From positions 1 to 64,000 of the forward strand of contig NZ_JANFDG010000004.1 in NCBI RefSeq assembly GCF_024609765.1: a stretch of DNA of 64,000 bases. The letters are read 5' to 3'. This stretch comes from Shinella pollutisoli (lineage in GTDB: Bacteria > Pseudomonadota > Alphaproteobacteria > Rhizobiales > Rhizobiaceae). The notes under the pieces were generated by a model. The model had not been told where the DNA came from, did not search any database, and saw only the letters and a list, made by a program, of their open reading frames with translations. The position numbers and the translations under genes were made by a program. Every line of letters starts with the position of its first letter. The stretch's first letter is position 1. Shown here one piece after another: positions 50,817 to 59,535 of the stretch.

Positions 50817-51891
50817 ATTGATCGTAGCTGACGACGATGCGGTCGCTGAGCGGGTAGCACTGGCAGGTGAGCACGTAGCCCTGGCGCACCTCGTAGTCCT
50901 CCAGCGCGTGGTTGGTCTCCATCTCGACCTCGCCTTCCAGCACCTTGGCGCGGCAGGTGGAACAGACGCCGGCCTTGCAGGCATAGGGCGCGTCCATGGC
51001 GTTCTCGAGTGCTGCCTCCAGCAGGCTCTGGCCCTGCTTGGGGAAGCGGAAGCTGCGCGTCGCGCCGTCGAGCGTGACGGTCGCCTCGCAGGCCGCGCCG
51101 TGGTCGGCGCCGTTTGCGGCCTCCACCTTGCGGCGCGCCCGGCCGGGCTGCGAGGAGGCGAAGAGCTCGAACTTGATCCGGTCGTCGGAAAGGCCGTGCT
51201 CGCGAAGGGACGCGGCGATCGCCAGCATCATCGGCTCCGGCCCGCAGATGAAGGCGGTCGCGACCGATTTCAGGTCGATCCAGCCCTTGAAGAGGGCGGC
51301 GCATTTCTCCGCATCGACGCGGCCGGTGAAGAGGTCGATGTCCTGCGCCTCGCTTTCCAGCACGTGCAGCACCGAGAAGCGGCCGAGATAGATGTTCTTC
51401 AGGTCCTCCAGCTCCTCGCGGAACATGATCGAGCTGATCTGCCGGTTGGCATAGACCAGCGTGAAACGCGAGCGCGGCTCGCGTGCCAGCACCGTCTTGA
51501 TGATGGAGAGCACCGGCGTGATGCCGCTGCCGCCGGCGAAGCCGAGATAGTGTTTTGCCGCCTCCGGCTCCAGCGCCGTGAAGAAGGCGCCCATCGGCGG
51601 CATCGCCTCCAGCGTGTCGCCGGGCTTCAGGTTCTCGTTGACCCAGGTGGAGAAGCAGCCGCCGTCGACGCGCTTGATGCCGACCTTGAGCACGCCCTCG
51701 TCCTTGCCGGCGCAGATCGAATAGGAGCGGCGCAGCTCCTCGTCCTCGAAGCGGCGGCGGAAGGTGAGGTACTGGCCCTGCGTGAAGTCGAAGACCGCCC
51801 GGTCCTCGTCCGAAGGTTTGAGCGTGACCACGACCGCGTCGCGCGTCTCGCGGCGGACGTCGGTGACGGTCAGGGGATGAAAACGTGTCAT
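50815..51891 (-). CDS. paaE: Phenylacetyl-CoA epoxidase reductase subunit PaaE
   Basis: Delivers electrons from NADPH through FAD and a 2Fe-2S cluster to the PaaA diiron site. The 358-residue start at MTRFHPL follows GGGAGGGG. The FAD block is RRSYSICAGKDEGVLKVGIK, and the nucleotide-binding block is FAGGSGITPVLSIIKTVLA. The C-terminal plant-type ferredoxin has cysteines in YACKAGVCSTCRAKVLEG and LTCQC. It follows paaD by 22 bases. Confidence 0.95.
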   Translation of the reverse strand: MTRFHPLTVTDVRRETRDAVVVTLKPSDEDRAVFDFTQGQYLTFRRRFEDEELRRSYSICAGKDEGVLKVGIKRVDGGCFSTWVNENLKPGDTLEAMPPMGAFFTALEPEAAKHYLGFAGGSGITPVLSIIKTVLAREPRSRFTLVYANRQISSIMFREELEDLKNIYLGRFSVLHVLESEAQDIDLFTGRVDAEKCAALFKGWIDLKSVATAFICGPEPMMLAIAASLREHGLSDDRIKFELFASSQPGRARRKVEAANGADHGAACEATVTLDGATRSFRFPKQGQSLLEAALENAMDAPYACKAGVCSTCRAKVLEGEVEMETNHALEDYEVRQGYVLTCQCYPLSDRIVVSYDQ

Positions 51892-51913
51892 GTGCGGAGC
51901 CCCTCCCAATGGG

Positions 51914-52438
51914 TCAGATGCACTTGAAATAGTCGAACGGTTCCAGGCAGTCGGTGCAGCGGTAGCTCGCCTTGCAGGGCGTCGAGCCGAACTGGCTGAT
52001 CTTCTCCGTGTTCGCCGATCCGCAGCGCGGACAGGCGATCGTCAGGTTCGAGCGGCCGGACAGCCGGTCGATGCGCTTCATCAGCACGCCGTCGGCGGCG
52101 GTGCCGTCGATCGGCGGGGCGATGCCGTAGGCTTTCAGCTTCTCGCGGCCCTCGGCACTGATCCAGTCCGTCGTCCAGGCGGGCGACAGGCGGCGTTCGA
52201 GCCGGACCTTGCCGAGGCCCTTCGCGGCGAGTGCTGCCTCGATGTCGAGGTTGATCACCGTGGTGGCGGGACAGCCGGAATAGGTCGGCGTCACCGTCAC
52301 CACCAGCGTGTCGTCCCGCCATTCGACGTCGCGGATAATGCCGAGGTCGGTGAGCGAGATCACCGGGATCTCCGGGTCCGGCACCTCCGACAGCCAGTGC
52401 CAGACCTCCTCGACGGAGGGGCGGAGCGCCGTGGCCAT
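51914..52438 (-). CDS. paaD: Phenylacetyl-CoA epoxidase maturation subunit PaaD
   Basis: A 174-residue protein with an N-terminal MIP18/DUF59 domain (VPDPEIPVISLTDLGIIRDV, then VTPTYSGCPATTVINLDIEA). A C-terminal zinc-ribbon-like part has CPRCGSANTEKISQFGSTPC and YRCTDCLEPF. PaaD is thought to help assemble metal centres of the epoxidase. It starts at MATALRP, ten bases after paaC ends. Confidence 0.94.
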   Translation of the reverse strand: MATALRPSVEEVWHWLSEVPDPEIPVISLTDLGIIRDVEWRDDTLVVTVTPTYSGCPATTVINLDIEAALAAKGLGKVRLERRLSPAWTTDWISAEGREKLKAYGIAPPIDGTAADGVLMKRIDRLSGRSNLTIACPRCGSANTEKISQFGSTPCKASYRCTDCLEPFDYFKCI

Positions 52439-52448
52439 CGTCCCGCCC

Positions 52449-53231
52449 CTACCAGGTCGCGCCCGGATAGGCGCGCTGGAGGAACTGCAGCTCGGACAGG
52501 ATGTAGCCGAGATGCTCGGTGTGCACGCCGCGCCGGCCACCCTTGTGCATGTAGCCGTCGGCGGGCCGCTTCAGCGTCGCTTCGGCGAGCGCGTCGGCGA
52601 CGATCTCGTCCCAGCCGGCCTTGAGGCTTTCCGGCGAAGGCACCACGCCGGCTTCGGCGAGCGCGGCATCCGAGGCGTCCCCCACGAACATCTCGCCCGT
52701 ATAGGGCCAGAGGTCGGCGAGCGCTTCCTGCATGCGGCGATGGCTTTCGGCCGTGCCGTCGCCGAGGCGGATGATCAGGTCGCGGCTGCGCTCCAGGTGA
52801 TAGGCCACTTCCTTGAAGGCCTTCTCGGCGATCTCGGCGATGCGGCGGTCGGTCGAGCCCTTCAGCGCCTTGAGCAGCAGGTAGTGCCACGCGTCGAACA
52901 GGAACTGGCGCATCAGCGTCTTGCCGAAATCGCCGTTCGGGCGCTCGACGAGCAGCAGGTTGCGGAACTCGTAGCCGTCGCGCAGATAGGCGAGGTCGTC
53001 GGCCGTGCGGCCCCTGCCCCCCACCTCGCCGGCAAGCCCGAGCCAGAGCTGCGTCTGGCCGATCAGGTCGAGCGCGGTGTTGGCGAGCGCGATGTCCTCC
53101 TCCAGCACCGGCGAATGCCCGCACCATTCGGAGACGCGGTGGCCGAGCACCAGCGCATTGTCGCCGGTGCGCAGCAGGAATTCGAGGAGGGCGGCCTTAT
53201 CGACCGTCGCTTCGGGGGTCGCGGTCGCCAT
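52449..53231 (-). CDS. paaC: Phenylacetyl-CoA epoxidase structural subunit PaaC
   Basis: The 260-residue non-catalytic helical partner of PaaA. Blocks include DNALVLGHRVSEWCGHSPVL, EEDIALANTALDLIGQTQLW, FKEVAYHLERSRDLIIRLGD and, near the C-terminus, GYMHKGGRRGVHTEHLGYIL. The start ATG overlaps the paaB stop as ATGA. It stabilises PaaA and helps form the substrate channel. Confidence 0.95.
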   Translation of the reverse strand: MATATPEATVDKAALLEFLLRTGDNALVLGHRVSEWCGHSPVLEEDIALANTALDLIGQTQLWLGLAGEVGGRGRTADDLAYLRDGYEFRNLLLVERPNGDFGKTLMRQFLFDAWHYLLLKALKGSTDRRIAEIAEKAFKEVAYHLERSRDLIIRLGDGTAESHRRMQEALADLWPYTGEMFVGDASDAALAEAGVVPSPESLKAGWDEIVADALAEATLKRPADGYMHKGGRRGVHTEHLGYILSELQFLQRAYPGATW

Positions 53232-53515
53232 CACATGTGCCCCACTTCGTCCGGGATGTCGAAGAAGGTCGGGTGGCGGTAGACCTTGGAGTTCGACGGA
53301 TCGAACAGCGGCCCCTTGTCGGAGGGGGCGCTCGCGGTGATGTCGGCGGACTTCACCACCCAGATGCTGACGCCCTCGTTGCGGCGCGTGTAGACGTCGC
53401 GGGCGTTGTTGATCGCCATCTCGGCGTCGGGCGCGTGCAGGCTGCCGACATGGCGGTGGTTGAGGCCGTGCTGGCCCCGGATGAAGACTTCCCAAAGCGG
53501 CCATTCGCTGGACAT
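53231..53515 (-). CDS. paaB: Phenylacetyl-CoA epoxidase subunit PaaB
   Basis: A 94-residue subunit (E. coli 95) with WPLWEVFIRGQHGLNHRHVG, NARDVYTRRNEGVSIWVVKS and a C-terminal VYRHPTFFDIPDEVGHM. The start at MSSEWPL follows GGGAGAGAA. It bridges PaaAC dimers in the complex. It overlaps paaC by one codon and lies 19 bases from paaA, matching the universal paaABC order. Confidence 0.95.
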   Translation of the reverse strand: MSSEWPLWEVFIRGQHGLNHRHVGSLHAPDAEMAINNARDVYTRRNEGVSIWVVKSADITASAPSDKGPLFDPSNSKVYRHPTFFDIPDEVGHM

Positions 53516-53533
53516 GGTTCTCTCTCCCAAAAC

Positions 53534-54538
53534 CTATTCGGCGGCGATCTTCGCCGCGGCGCGGCGCTCGGCCATCTTTTCCGCATGCGCCGTCAGGCCG
53601 TCGCGGAACCAGGCGCCGTCGTTCCAGGCCTTGCGGCGGGCTTCGAGGCGTTCGGCATTGCACGGGCCGTTGCCGGCGATGACGTTGAAGAACTCCTCCC
53701 AGTCCGGCTGGCCGAAGTCGTAGCCGCCCTTCTCCTCGTTCCATGTCAGGTCCGGGTCGGGAACGGTGAGGCCGAGATACTTTGCCTGCGGCACGGTCTG
53801 GTCGACGAATTTCTGGCGCAGCTCGTCGTTGGAGTTCTGCTTGATCTTCCAGGCCATCGACTGGGCCGAGTGCACGGAGGCGTCGTCGGAGGGGCCGAAC
53901 ATCATCAGCGACGGCCACCACCAGCGGTTCAGCGCGTCCTGCACCATGGCCTTCTGCGCGGGCGTGCCCTTCACCATCTTCATCAGGATGTCGTAGCCTT
54001 GGCGCTGGTGGAAGCTTTCCTCCTTGCAGATGCGGATCATGGCCCGGGAATACGGGCCGTAGGAACAGCGCTGCAGCGGCACCTGGTTCATGATCGCCGC
54101 CCCGTCGACCAGCCAGCCGATGGCGCCGATATCGGCCCAGGTCAGCGTTGGGTAGTTGAAGATCGACGAATATTTCGCCTTGCCGGAATGGAGCTGCTCG
54201 TAGAGCTCGTCGCGGCTCACCCCGAGCGTCTCGGCGGCGCAGTAGAGATAGAGGCCGTGGCCCGCCTCGTCCTGCACCTTGGCGAGCAGGATCGCCTTCC
54301 TTTCGAGCGTCGGCGCGCGGGTGATCCAGTTGCCTTCCGGAAGCTGGCCGACGATCTCGGAATGGGCGTGCTGGCTGATCTGGCGGACCAGCGTCTTGCG
54401 GTAGCCCTCCGGCATCCATTCCTTCGGCTCGATCTTCTGCCCGGCGTCGACGCGTTCCTGGAAGGCGCGCTCGACCGGGTCCATCTCGTCGAGCGAGCGC
54501 AGCCGCGTACTGTCGGTCTTCACCATCTGTGCATACAT
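53534..54538 (-). CDS. paaA: Phenylacetyl-CoA epoxidase catalytic subunit PaaA
   Basis: Diiron oxygenase subunit that epoxidises the ring of phenylacetyl-CoA. It has 334 residues, slightly longer than E. coli (309) through a tail [20 protein letters not shown]. Iron-ligand pairs are visible in [17 protein letters not shown] and [18 protein letters not shown]. The block [20 protein letters not shown] is also typical. CAGGAGGAGACGACC precedes the ATG. Confidence 0.96.
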   Translation of the reverse strand: MYAQMVKTDSTRLRSLDEMDPVERAFQERVDAGQKIEPKEWMPEGYRKTLVRQISQHAHSEIVGQLPEGNWITRAPTLERKAILLAKVQDEAGHGLYLYCAAETLGVSRDELYEQLHSGKAKYSSIFNYPTLTWADIGAIGWLVDGAAIMNQVPLQRCSYGPYSRAMIRICKEESFHQRQGYDILMKMVKGTPAQKAMVQDALNRWWWPSLMMFGPSDDASVHSAQSMAWKIKQNSNDELRQKFVDQTVPQAKYLGLTVPDPDLTWNEEKGGYDFGQPDWEEFFNVIAGNGPCNAERLEARRKAWNDGAWFRDGLTAHAEKMAERRAAAKIAAE

Positions 54539-54563
54539 GGTCGTCTCCTCCTGGCGTGACGCG

Positions 54564-55769
54564 TCAGACGCGCTCGATGATCATGGCGATGCCCTGGCCG
54601 ACGCCGATGCACATGGTACAGAGTGCATAGCGCCCGCCCTGGCGGTGGAGCTGGTAGGTCGCGGTGGTGACGAGCCGCGCGCCGCTCATGCCGAGCGGAT
54701 GGCCGATGGCGATGGCCCCGCCGTTCGGGTTCACGTGCGGAGCGTCGTCCGGCAGGCCGAGGTTGCGCAGCACCGCGAGCGCCTGCGAGGCGAAGGCCTC
54801 GTTGAGCTCGATCACATCCATCTGCGCAAGCGAAAGGCCGGCGCGCTCCAGCACGCGGCGGGCGGCGGGCGCCGGGCCGACGCCCATGATGCGCGGCTCG
54901 ACGCCGGCGGCCGCCATGGCGACGACGCGCGCCTTCGGCGTGAGGCCTTGCGCCTTCGCCGTCGCCTCGCTGGCGATCAGCAGGGCTGCGGCGCCGTCGT
55001 TGACGCCCGAGGCATTGCCGGCGGTGACGGAGAGGTCGGGGCCGTTGATGCCCTTCAACTTGGCGAGCTGCTCGGCCGTCGTGCCGGGACGGGGATGCTC
55101 GTCGCGGTCGACGACGATCGGATCGCCCTTCTTCTGCGGCACGTGGACGGGCACGATCTCGTCGGCGAAGATCCCGGCCTCGTGCGCGGCGGCCCAGCGC
55201 GCCTGGCTGCGGGCGGCGAAGGCGTCCTGGTCCTCGCGGCTGACGGCGAAATCGGCGGCGACGTTGTCGGCCGTCTCCGGCATGGAATCGACGCCGAAGG
55301 CCTTCTTCATCTTCGGGTTGACGAAGCGCCAGCCGATGGTGGTGTCGTAGACGGCATTGGCGCGCGAGAAGGCGCTCTCGGCCTTGGGCATGACGAAGGG
55401 GGCGCGGCTCATGCTCTCGACGCCGCCGGCGATGACGAAATCGCAGTCGCCGGCGCGGATGGCGCGCGCCGCCATGCCGACGGCGTCCATGCCGGAGCCG
55501 CAGAGCCGGTTGACGGTGGTGCCGGGGATGGAGACGGGCAGGCCCGAGAGCAGCACGGCCATGCGGCCGACATTGCGGTTGTCCTCGCCCGCCTGGTTGG
55601 CGCAGCCGTAGACGAGGTCGTCGACCTTCGTCCAGTCCACCTGCGCGTTGCGCGCCATCAGCCCGGCGAGGGGCACGGCGGCCAGGTCGTCGGCGCGCAC
55701 CGACGACAACAGCCCGCCGTAGCGGCCGATCGGGGTGCGGACGGCATCGCAGATGAAGGCTTCGGACAC
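54564..55769 (-). CDS. paaJ: 3-oxoadipyl-CoA thiolase PaaJ
   Basis: Thiolase, 401 residues, GTG start behind GGAGGAAGC. It splits 3-oxoadipyl-CoA to succinyl-CoA and acetyl-CoA (and 2,3-dehydrosuberyl-CoA formation earlier in the route). The catalytic cysteine is in [19 protein letters not shown], with His and Cys in [20 protein letters not shown] and [16 protein letters not shown]. The block [19 protein letters not shown] is typical of PaaJ/PcaF. It heads the paaJABCDE-paaZ operon, directly behind the operator region at 55.8 kb; a PcaF role in beta-ketoadipate breakdown would be chemically identical. Confidence 0.93.
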   Translation of the reverse strand: MSEAFICDAVRTPIGRYGGLLSSVRADDLAAVPLAGLMARNAQVDWTKVDDLVYGCANQAGEDNRNVGRMAVLLSGLPVSIPGTTVNRLCGSGMDAVGMAARAIRAGDCDFVIAGGVESMSRAPFVMPKAESAFSRANAVYDTTIGWRFVNPKMKKAFGVDSMPETADNVAADFAVSREDQDAFAARSQARWAAAHEAGIFADEIVPVHVPQKKGDPIVVDRDEHPRPGTTAEQLAKLKGINGPDLSVTAGNASGVNDGAAALLIASEATAKAQGLTPKARVVAMAAAGVEPRIMGVGPAPAARRVLERAGLSLAQMDVIELNEAFASQALAVLRNLGLPDDAPHVNPNGGAIAIGHPLGMSGARLVTTATYQLHRQGGRYALCTMCIGVGQGIAMIIERV

Positions 55770-55821
55770 GCGGCTTCCTCCCTGGTCCCGGGGCCGGTCC
55801 GCCTCCCTCCTGGAAACATTG

Positions 55822-55868
55822 ACCGACCGATCGGTTATCTATTTACCACCCAACATGTCACAAATCAA
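55822..55868 (-). promoter_or_regulatory. Promoter and PaaR-type operator of the paaJABCDE-Z operon
   Basis: On the minus strand TTGATT (55868-55863) and TAAATA (55845-55840) are separated by exactly 17 bases, a good housekeeping promoter. Just downstream lies ACCGACCGATCGGT (55822-55835), containing the perfect palindrome ACCGATCGGT and matching the site at 44.29 kb. A repressor here would cover the start site. The GTG of paaJ follows about 55 bases on. Confidence 0.75.
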
Positions 55869-55956
55869 CGGACATTTTCGTCTTTTCTGTGATGTTTCGG
55901 GATGCCTTCTCGCATCATAGCACGACGGCGGCGGATTCCGCGGGAAAAGTGGGTTT

Positions 55957-56844
55957 TCAGGCCGTCTCGCGCAGGAGGGCGAGGCGGCGGAGCGTCGCTT
56001 CGCTTGCCTCCGGCAGCGCGCCGTCGGCGGTGACGAAGCGGCGGGCGACGTGCCGGTCGGCCTCGGGCGAGAGGCGGAGGTAGAGGTCGCAGAAGAGTCG
56101 CCGCGCCGCCGCGCCAGGCCAGTCCGCCGGCAGAGCGGCCGCCGGCAGGCGCGGATCGCGCAGCACGACGAGGCGGAACTGGTGGACGAGGAGGAGCCGC
56201 ACGGCGAGGCATGTGGCGGGATCGGGCCTGAGCCCCCCTTCGAGTTCGCCGGTAAGCGCGCCGAAACGGTCGAGGAAGCCGCGATAGGCGGCCGCGTGCG
56301 GCTCGAGCGCCCAGTGCTCGCGCGCGAAGGCGCCGAGATCGTCCTCGCCCTGCACGATCCCGGCGCGGAACACGACGCCCCGGGTGAGAGAGGGCGGCAA
56401 CGGCCGGCAGCCGACGGCGAGCCGCGGCCCGAGGCGTGCATGCCCCGCCCGCTCCAGCGCCTGCATCGCCTCCTCGGGCGCGCTGCCCGTAAGATGGACG
56501 AAATGCCAGTCCGCCGGCTCCGGCGGGCCGAACAGCAGGCGCGCGGCGGCGGAAAACTCCGCGCGCGCGGGCGCGGTCAGCCGATAGAAGCTCCGCCGCC
56601 CCTCGCGCTCGCCGGAAAGCTGGCCGGCGGCGACGAGGCGCGAGACGGCGGTGCGCACCAGCGTCTCGCTGATGCCGACGGCCGCGCAGGTCTCGATCAG
56701 GCTGCCGATCCACACGACGCCGCCGCGCGGCTCGACCACGTCGCCGTAGACGGTGACGATGAAGCTCGCCGCCTTCAGCGGGCCCTGCCCGAGGGCAAGC
56801 CGCACCAGCGCCCCGCCCCTGCCTGTGGTTGCGCCGCTCGACAA
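55957..56844 (-). CDS. paaX: PaaX-family transcriptional regulator
   Basis: A 295-residue PaaX protein. The N-terminal winged helix is ASFIVTVYGDVVEPRGGVVW, then IGSLIETCAAVGISETLVRT and SRLVAAGQLSGEREGRRSFY. The C-terminal block LEPHAAAYRGFLDRFGALTG and FRLVVLRDPRLPAAALPADW is typical. No ATG fits; TTG at 56844, nine bases after AGAGG, aligns with the family start. In E. coli PaaX represses the pathway and is released by phenylacetyl-CoA. It lies directly upstream of the paaJ promoter, same strand. Confidence 0.87.
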   Translation of the reverse strand: MSSGATTGRGGALVRLALGQGPLKAASFIVTVYGDVVEPRGGVVWIGSLIETCAAVGISETLVRTAVSRLVAAGQLSGEREGRRSFYRLTAPARAEFSAAARLLFGPPEPADWHFVHLTGSAPEEAMQALERAGHARLGPRLAVGCRPLPPSLTRGVVFRAGIVQGEDDLGAFAREHWALEPHAAAYRGFLDRFGALTGELEGGLRPDPATCLAVRLLLVHQFRLVVLRDPRLPAAALPADWPGAAARRLFCDLYLRLSPEADRHVARRFVTADGALPEASEATLRRLALLRETA

Positions 56845-56933
56845 GACGGAACGCCTCTTTCGCTCACGAGAATCGGTTCGCCCGCTTGTACAGGAAGCGG
56901 CGCACCGCTGGAACTGTACCCATAGTCGGCCAT

Positions 56934-56962
56934 CCGTCACAAACCTGCAACGTGACTGGTTT
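56934..56962 (+). promoter_or_regulatory. Probable Pho box (PhoB binding site)
   Basis: Three heptamers in an 11-base period: CCGTCAC (56934-56940), CTGCAAC (56945-56951) and CTGGTTT (56956-56962). They resemble the PhoB consensus CTGTCAT repeated every 11 bases. The site lies 38 bases before an alkaline phosphatase gene, so phosphate-starvation control is likely. The -10 is not clear. Confidence 0.6.
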
Positions 56963-57000
56963 AGCGGTGCCGCGATGTCACCGTAACAGGAGAACCGGAC

Positions 57001-58752
57001 ATGCGGAGCCTCATAGCCATCCTCACAGCAACCACGATCCTCGCCGCGCCGCTTATCGCCTCGGCGGCGACGGTCTATCCGCTGGACCGCGCCACGATCC
57101 TCGTATCCTCGCCCTTCGACGTGAAGGTCGAGTTCGACACGGTCGTCGCCGAGGGCGACGTCAGCGTCACGATCAACGGCAAGCCCGCCGCCGAGGTGCT
57201 CGGCAAGGCGCCGACCTTCATCGAGAAGGAAGAGGGTGCGGAGGCCTCCGCGCTGCGCATCGACGCGGCGGCGCTTGCCGAGCCCGGCAGCTACACCGTC
57301 GTCGCCAGGGCCGGCGGCGAGGAGAAGACCGTGACCTGGGAGGTCTACGGCACGCCGGACGCACCGGCCGCGAAGAACGTCATCTTCCTGATCGCCGACG
57401 GCCTCTCCGTCTCCCACCGCACCGCCGCGCGCATCATGTCGAAGGGCATGACCGAGGGCAAGGCGAACGGCCGCCTCGCCATGGACGACCTCGACCGCAT
57501 GGCCTTCATCGGCACGTCCTCGACGGAAGCGGTCGCCACCGACAGCGCCAACACCATGTCGGCCTACATGACCGGCCACAAGAGCGCCGTCAACGCGCTC
57601 GGCGTCTATGCCGACCGCACCGCAGACCCGTTCGACGACCCGAAGGTCGAGACGCTGGCCGAGGCCGTGCGCCGCCAGACCCGCAAGTCGCTCGGCATCG
57701 TCACGACGTCGGAGCTGCAGGACGCGACGCCGGCCGCCGTCTTCGCCCATACCCGCCGCCGCGCCGAGAAGGCCGACATCAACAGCCAGATCTTCGAGCT
57801 GAAGCCCGACGTCATCCTCGGCGGCGGCTCGGCCTATTTCCTGCCGCAGTCGACGGCCGGCTCCAAGCGCAAGGACGACATCGACCACGTCGGCCTCTAC
57901 CGGGAGGCCGGCTATACGCTCGCGACCTCGAAGGCGGAGCTTGCGGCCGCCTCCGGCTCCAACAGCGGCAAGGTGCTCGGCCTCTTCCACACCGGCAACA
58001 TGGACTCGACGCTCGACCGCGAATTCCTGAAGAAGGGCACCGTCGACAAGTTCCCCGGGCAGCCGGGCCTCGTCGACATGACCCGCACGGCGATCGAGCA
58101 GCTTTCCAGGAACCCGGAAGGCTTCGTCCTCGTCGTCGAGGCGGCCAATGTCGACAAGATGTCCCACCCGCTCGACTGGGACCGCGCGGTCTTCGACACG
58201 ATCGAGTTCGACCAGGCGATCGGCGTGGCGCGTGAATTCGCCGCCGCCAATCCCGACACGCTGATCGTCGTGACGGGCGACCACACGCACGGCGTCTCGA
58301 TCATCGGCACGGTCGACGACGAGAAGGCCGGCGACGACATGCGCGAGAAGGTCGGCACCTATGCCGAGGCCGGCTTCCCGAACTACGAGGACGCCGACGG
58401 CGACGGCTATCCGGACCGCGTCGACGTCTCGCGCCGCCTGTTCCTCGCCGCCAACAACGGCCCGGACCACTACGAGACCTTCCGCCCGAAGCTCGACGGC
58501 CCGTTCGTTCCGGCGATCCAGGACGAGAACAAGACGTACATCGCCAACGAGGCCTACAAGGATGTGCCCGGCGCCGTCTTCGTCGCCGGCAACATCCCGC
58601 GCGACGGCGACACCGGCGTCCATTCGGTGGACGACGTGGTGCTGCAGGCGACGGGCCCCGGCTCGGAAGGCTTCAAGGGCTATCTGGAGCAGAGCGACGT
58701 CTACCGCGTGATCGCCGAGGCGCTGGCGCTCGGCGCCAAGCAGACGCAGTAG
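57001..58752 (+). CDS. Secreted alkaline phosphatase
   Basis: Periplasmic phosphomonoesterase, 583 residues, signal peptide MRSLIAILTATTILAAPLIASA. After an N-terminal beta-rich region of about 100 residues, the phosphatase domain has the metal aspartate in NVIFLIADGLSVSHR and the nucleophile in VATDSANTMSAYMTGHKS. Metal ligands are in VVEAANVDKMSHPLDWDR and LIVVTGDHTHGVS. A DADGDGYPDRVD loop resembles a calcium-binding EF-hand or dockerin loop. ACAGGAGAACC precedes the ATG. It releases phosphate from organic esters, probably under PhoB control from the site upstream. It has no operon partner. Confidence 0.88.
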   Translation: MRSLIAILTATTILAAPLIASAATVYPLDRATILVSSPFDVKVEFDTVVAEGDVSVTINGKPAAEVLGKAPTFIEKEEGAEASALRIDAAALAEPGSYTVVARAGGEEKTVTWEVYGTPDAPAAKNVIFLIADGLSVSHRTAARIMSKGMTEGKANGRLAMDDLDRMAFIGTSSTEAVATDSANTMSAYMTGHKSAVNALGVYADRTADPFDDPKVETLAEAVRRQTRKSLGIVTTSELQDATPAAVFAHTRRRAEKADINSQIFELKPDVILGGGSAYFLPQSTAGSKRKDDIDHVGLYREAGYTLATSKAELAAASGSNSGKVLGLFHTGNMDSTLDREFLKKGTVDKFPGQPGLVDMTRTAIEQLSRNPEGFVLVVEAANVDKMSHPLDWDRAVFDTIEFDQAIGVAREFAAANPDTLIVVTGDHTHGVSIIGTVDDEKAGDDMREKVGTYAEAGFPNYEDADGDGYPDRVDVSRRLFLAANNGPDHYETFRPKLDGPFVPAIQDENKTYIANEAYKDVPGAVFVAGNIPRDGDTGVHSVDDVVLQATGPGSEGFKGYLEQSDVYRVIAEALALGAKQTQ

Positions 58753-58803
58753 GCAGAAGGCTGTTCCTCGCCCGGCGCGGACATGAGGTCCGGCCCGGGC
58801 GGG

Positions 58804-58836
58804 GCACCCACCCTCCCCTCGATTGGGAGGGTGGGC
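58804..58836. repeat. Hairpin after the phosphatase gene
   Basis: CCACCCTCCC and GGGAGGGTGG are perfect ten-base inverted arms around CTCGATT, about 55 bases past the phosphatase stop. There is no U-tract, so it may be a Rho-assisted transcript end or another small dispersed palindrome. Confidence 0.5.
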
Positions 58837-58883
58837 CGAAGCCCTCGAGAATGGGGGGAATCGGAAGAATGGGGTGGTCTTGT

Positions 58884-59039
58884 CCACCCCCCTCTGGCCT
58901 GCCGGCCATCTCCCCCTCAAGGGGGGAGATCGGCAAGAGGTGAAAGCCTCGCTTGAGCCGCACCGTCAGCGATGGGCGAAACGGTGCTCCATCTGATCTC
59001 CCCCTTGAGGGGGAGATGGCCGGCAGGCCAGAGGGGGGT
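58884..59039. repeat. Long inverted-repeat element, family B, copy 2
   Basis: Arms of about 45 bases (58884-58931 and 58996-59039) carry GGCCTGCCGGCCATCTCC and CCCTCAAGGGG and its reverse complement, as at 133-286. The arms are conserved while the centre is not, as expected of a mobile non-coding element. It lies about 40 bases upstream of the next gene and may contain or displace that gene's promoter. Confidence 0.75.
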
Positions 59040-59077
59040 ATCGCGACGCGACCGCCTCTGCATCGAAGGAGAAGGAC

Positions 59078-59533
59078 ATGTTCGCCATCCGCCCTCGCCG
59101 CCGCGCCTTTCTCGGCCTGATGGCCGCCGCCCTGCTCGCGGGACCGCGCCGTGCCCGCGCGGCCGGCTCGACCGTCGGCTTCGGCGAGCTCTATGCCAGC
59201 TTCGGCGTGCTCGGCCTCGTCTTCTCCGACAAGGTGAAGGCGCTTGCCGGCAAGCCGGTCTCCATGCGCGGCTTCATGGCGCCGCCCTTGAAGGCGGAGG
59301 CGAATTTCTTCGTGCTGACGGAGATCCCCATGGCGCTCTGCCCCTTCTGCTCGTCGGATGCCGACTGGCCGGACAACATCGTCGTCGTCTATCTCGACAG
59401 CGCCCAGACCTTCGAGCAGGCGAACGGCCTCATCGACGTCTCCGGCACGCTGGAGGTCGGCTCCTGGCGCGATCCGGAGACGGGGTTCGTCAGCCTGCTG
59501 CGCATCGTCGGCGCCGAATTCCGGCGGGCCTGA
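59078..59533 (+). CDS. Periplasmic protein of a MacB-like zinc-associated ABC locus (PA4066/DUF3299-like)
   Basis: A 151-residue exported protein. The N-terminus RPRRRAFLGLMAAALLAGPR is a twin-arginine-type signal. The mature part has VSMRGFMAPPLKAEANFFVL and a cysteine pair in MALCPFCSSDADWP (Cys88, Cys91), a layout I associate with DUF3299-type proteins such as PA4066 of Pseudomonas. The gene is two bases from the ATPase gene, so it is part of the same unit. It may bind metal or help the transporter. CGAAGGAGAAGG precedes the ATG. Function is unproven. Confidence 0.6.
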   Translation: MFAIRPRRRAFLGLMAAALLAGPRRARAAGSTVGFGELYASFGVLGLVFSDKVKALAGKPVSMRGFMAPPLKAEANFFVLTEIPMALCPFCSSDADWPDNIVVVYLDSAQTFEQANGLIDVSGTLEVGSWRDPETGFVSLLRIVGAEFRRA

Positions 59534-59535
59534 CC

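Noticed and set aside
51892-51909. Upstream ATG of paaE (MGGAPH)
   Set aside because: That ATG overlaps the GGGAGGGG ribosome site for the downstream ATG at 51891, which matches the family start.
56845-58920. Long minus-strand extension upstream of paaX
   Set aside because: The frame runs antisense through the alkaline phosphatase. PaaX homology begins only at about 56844, where a TTG with a ribosome site fits.
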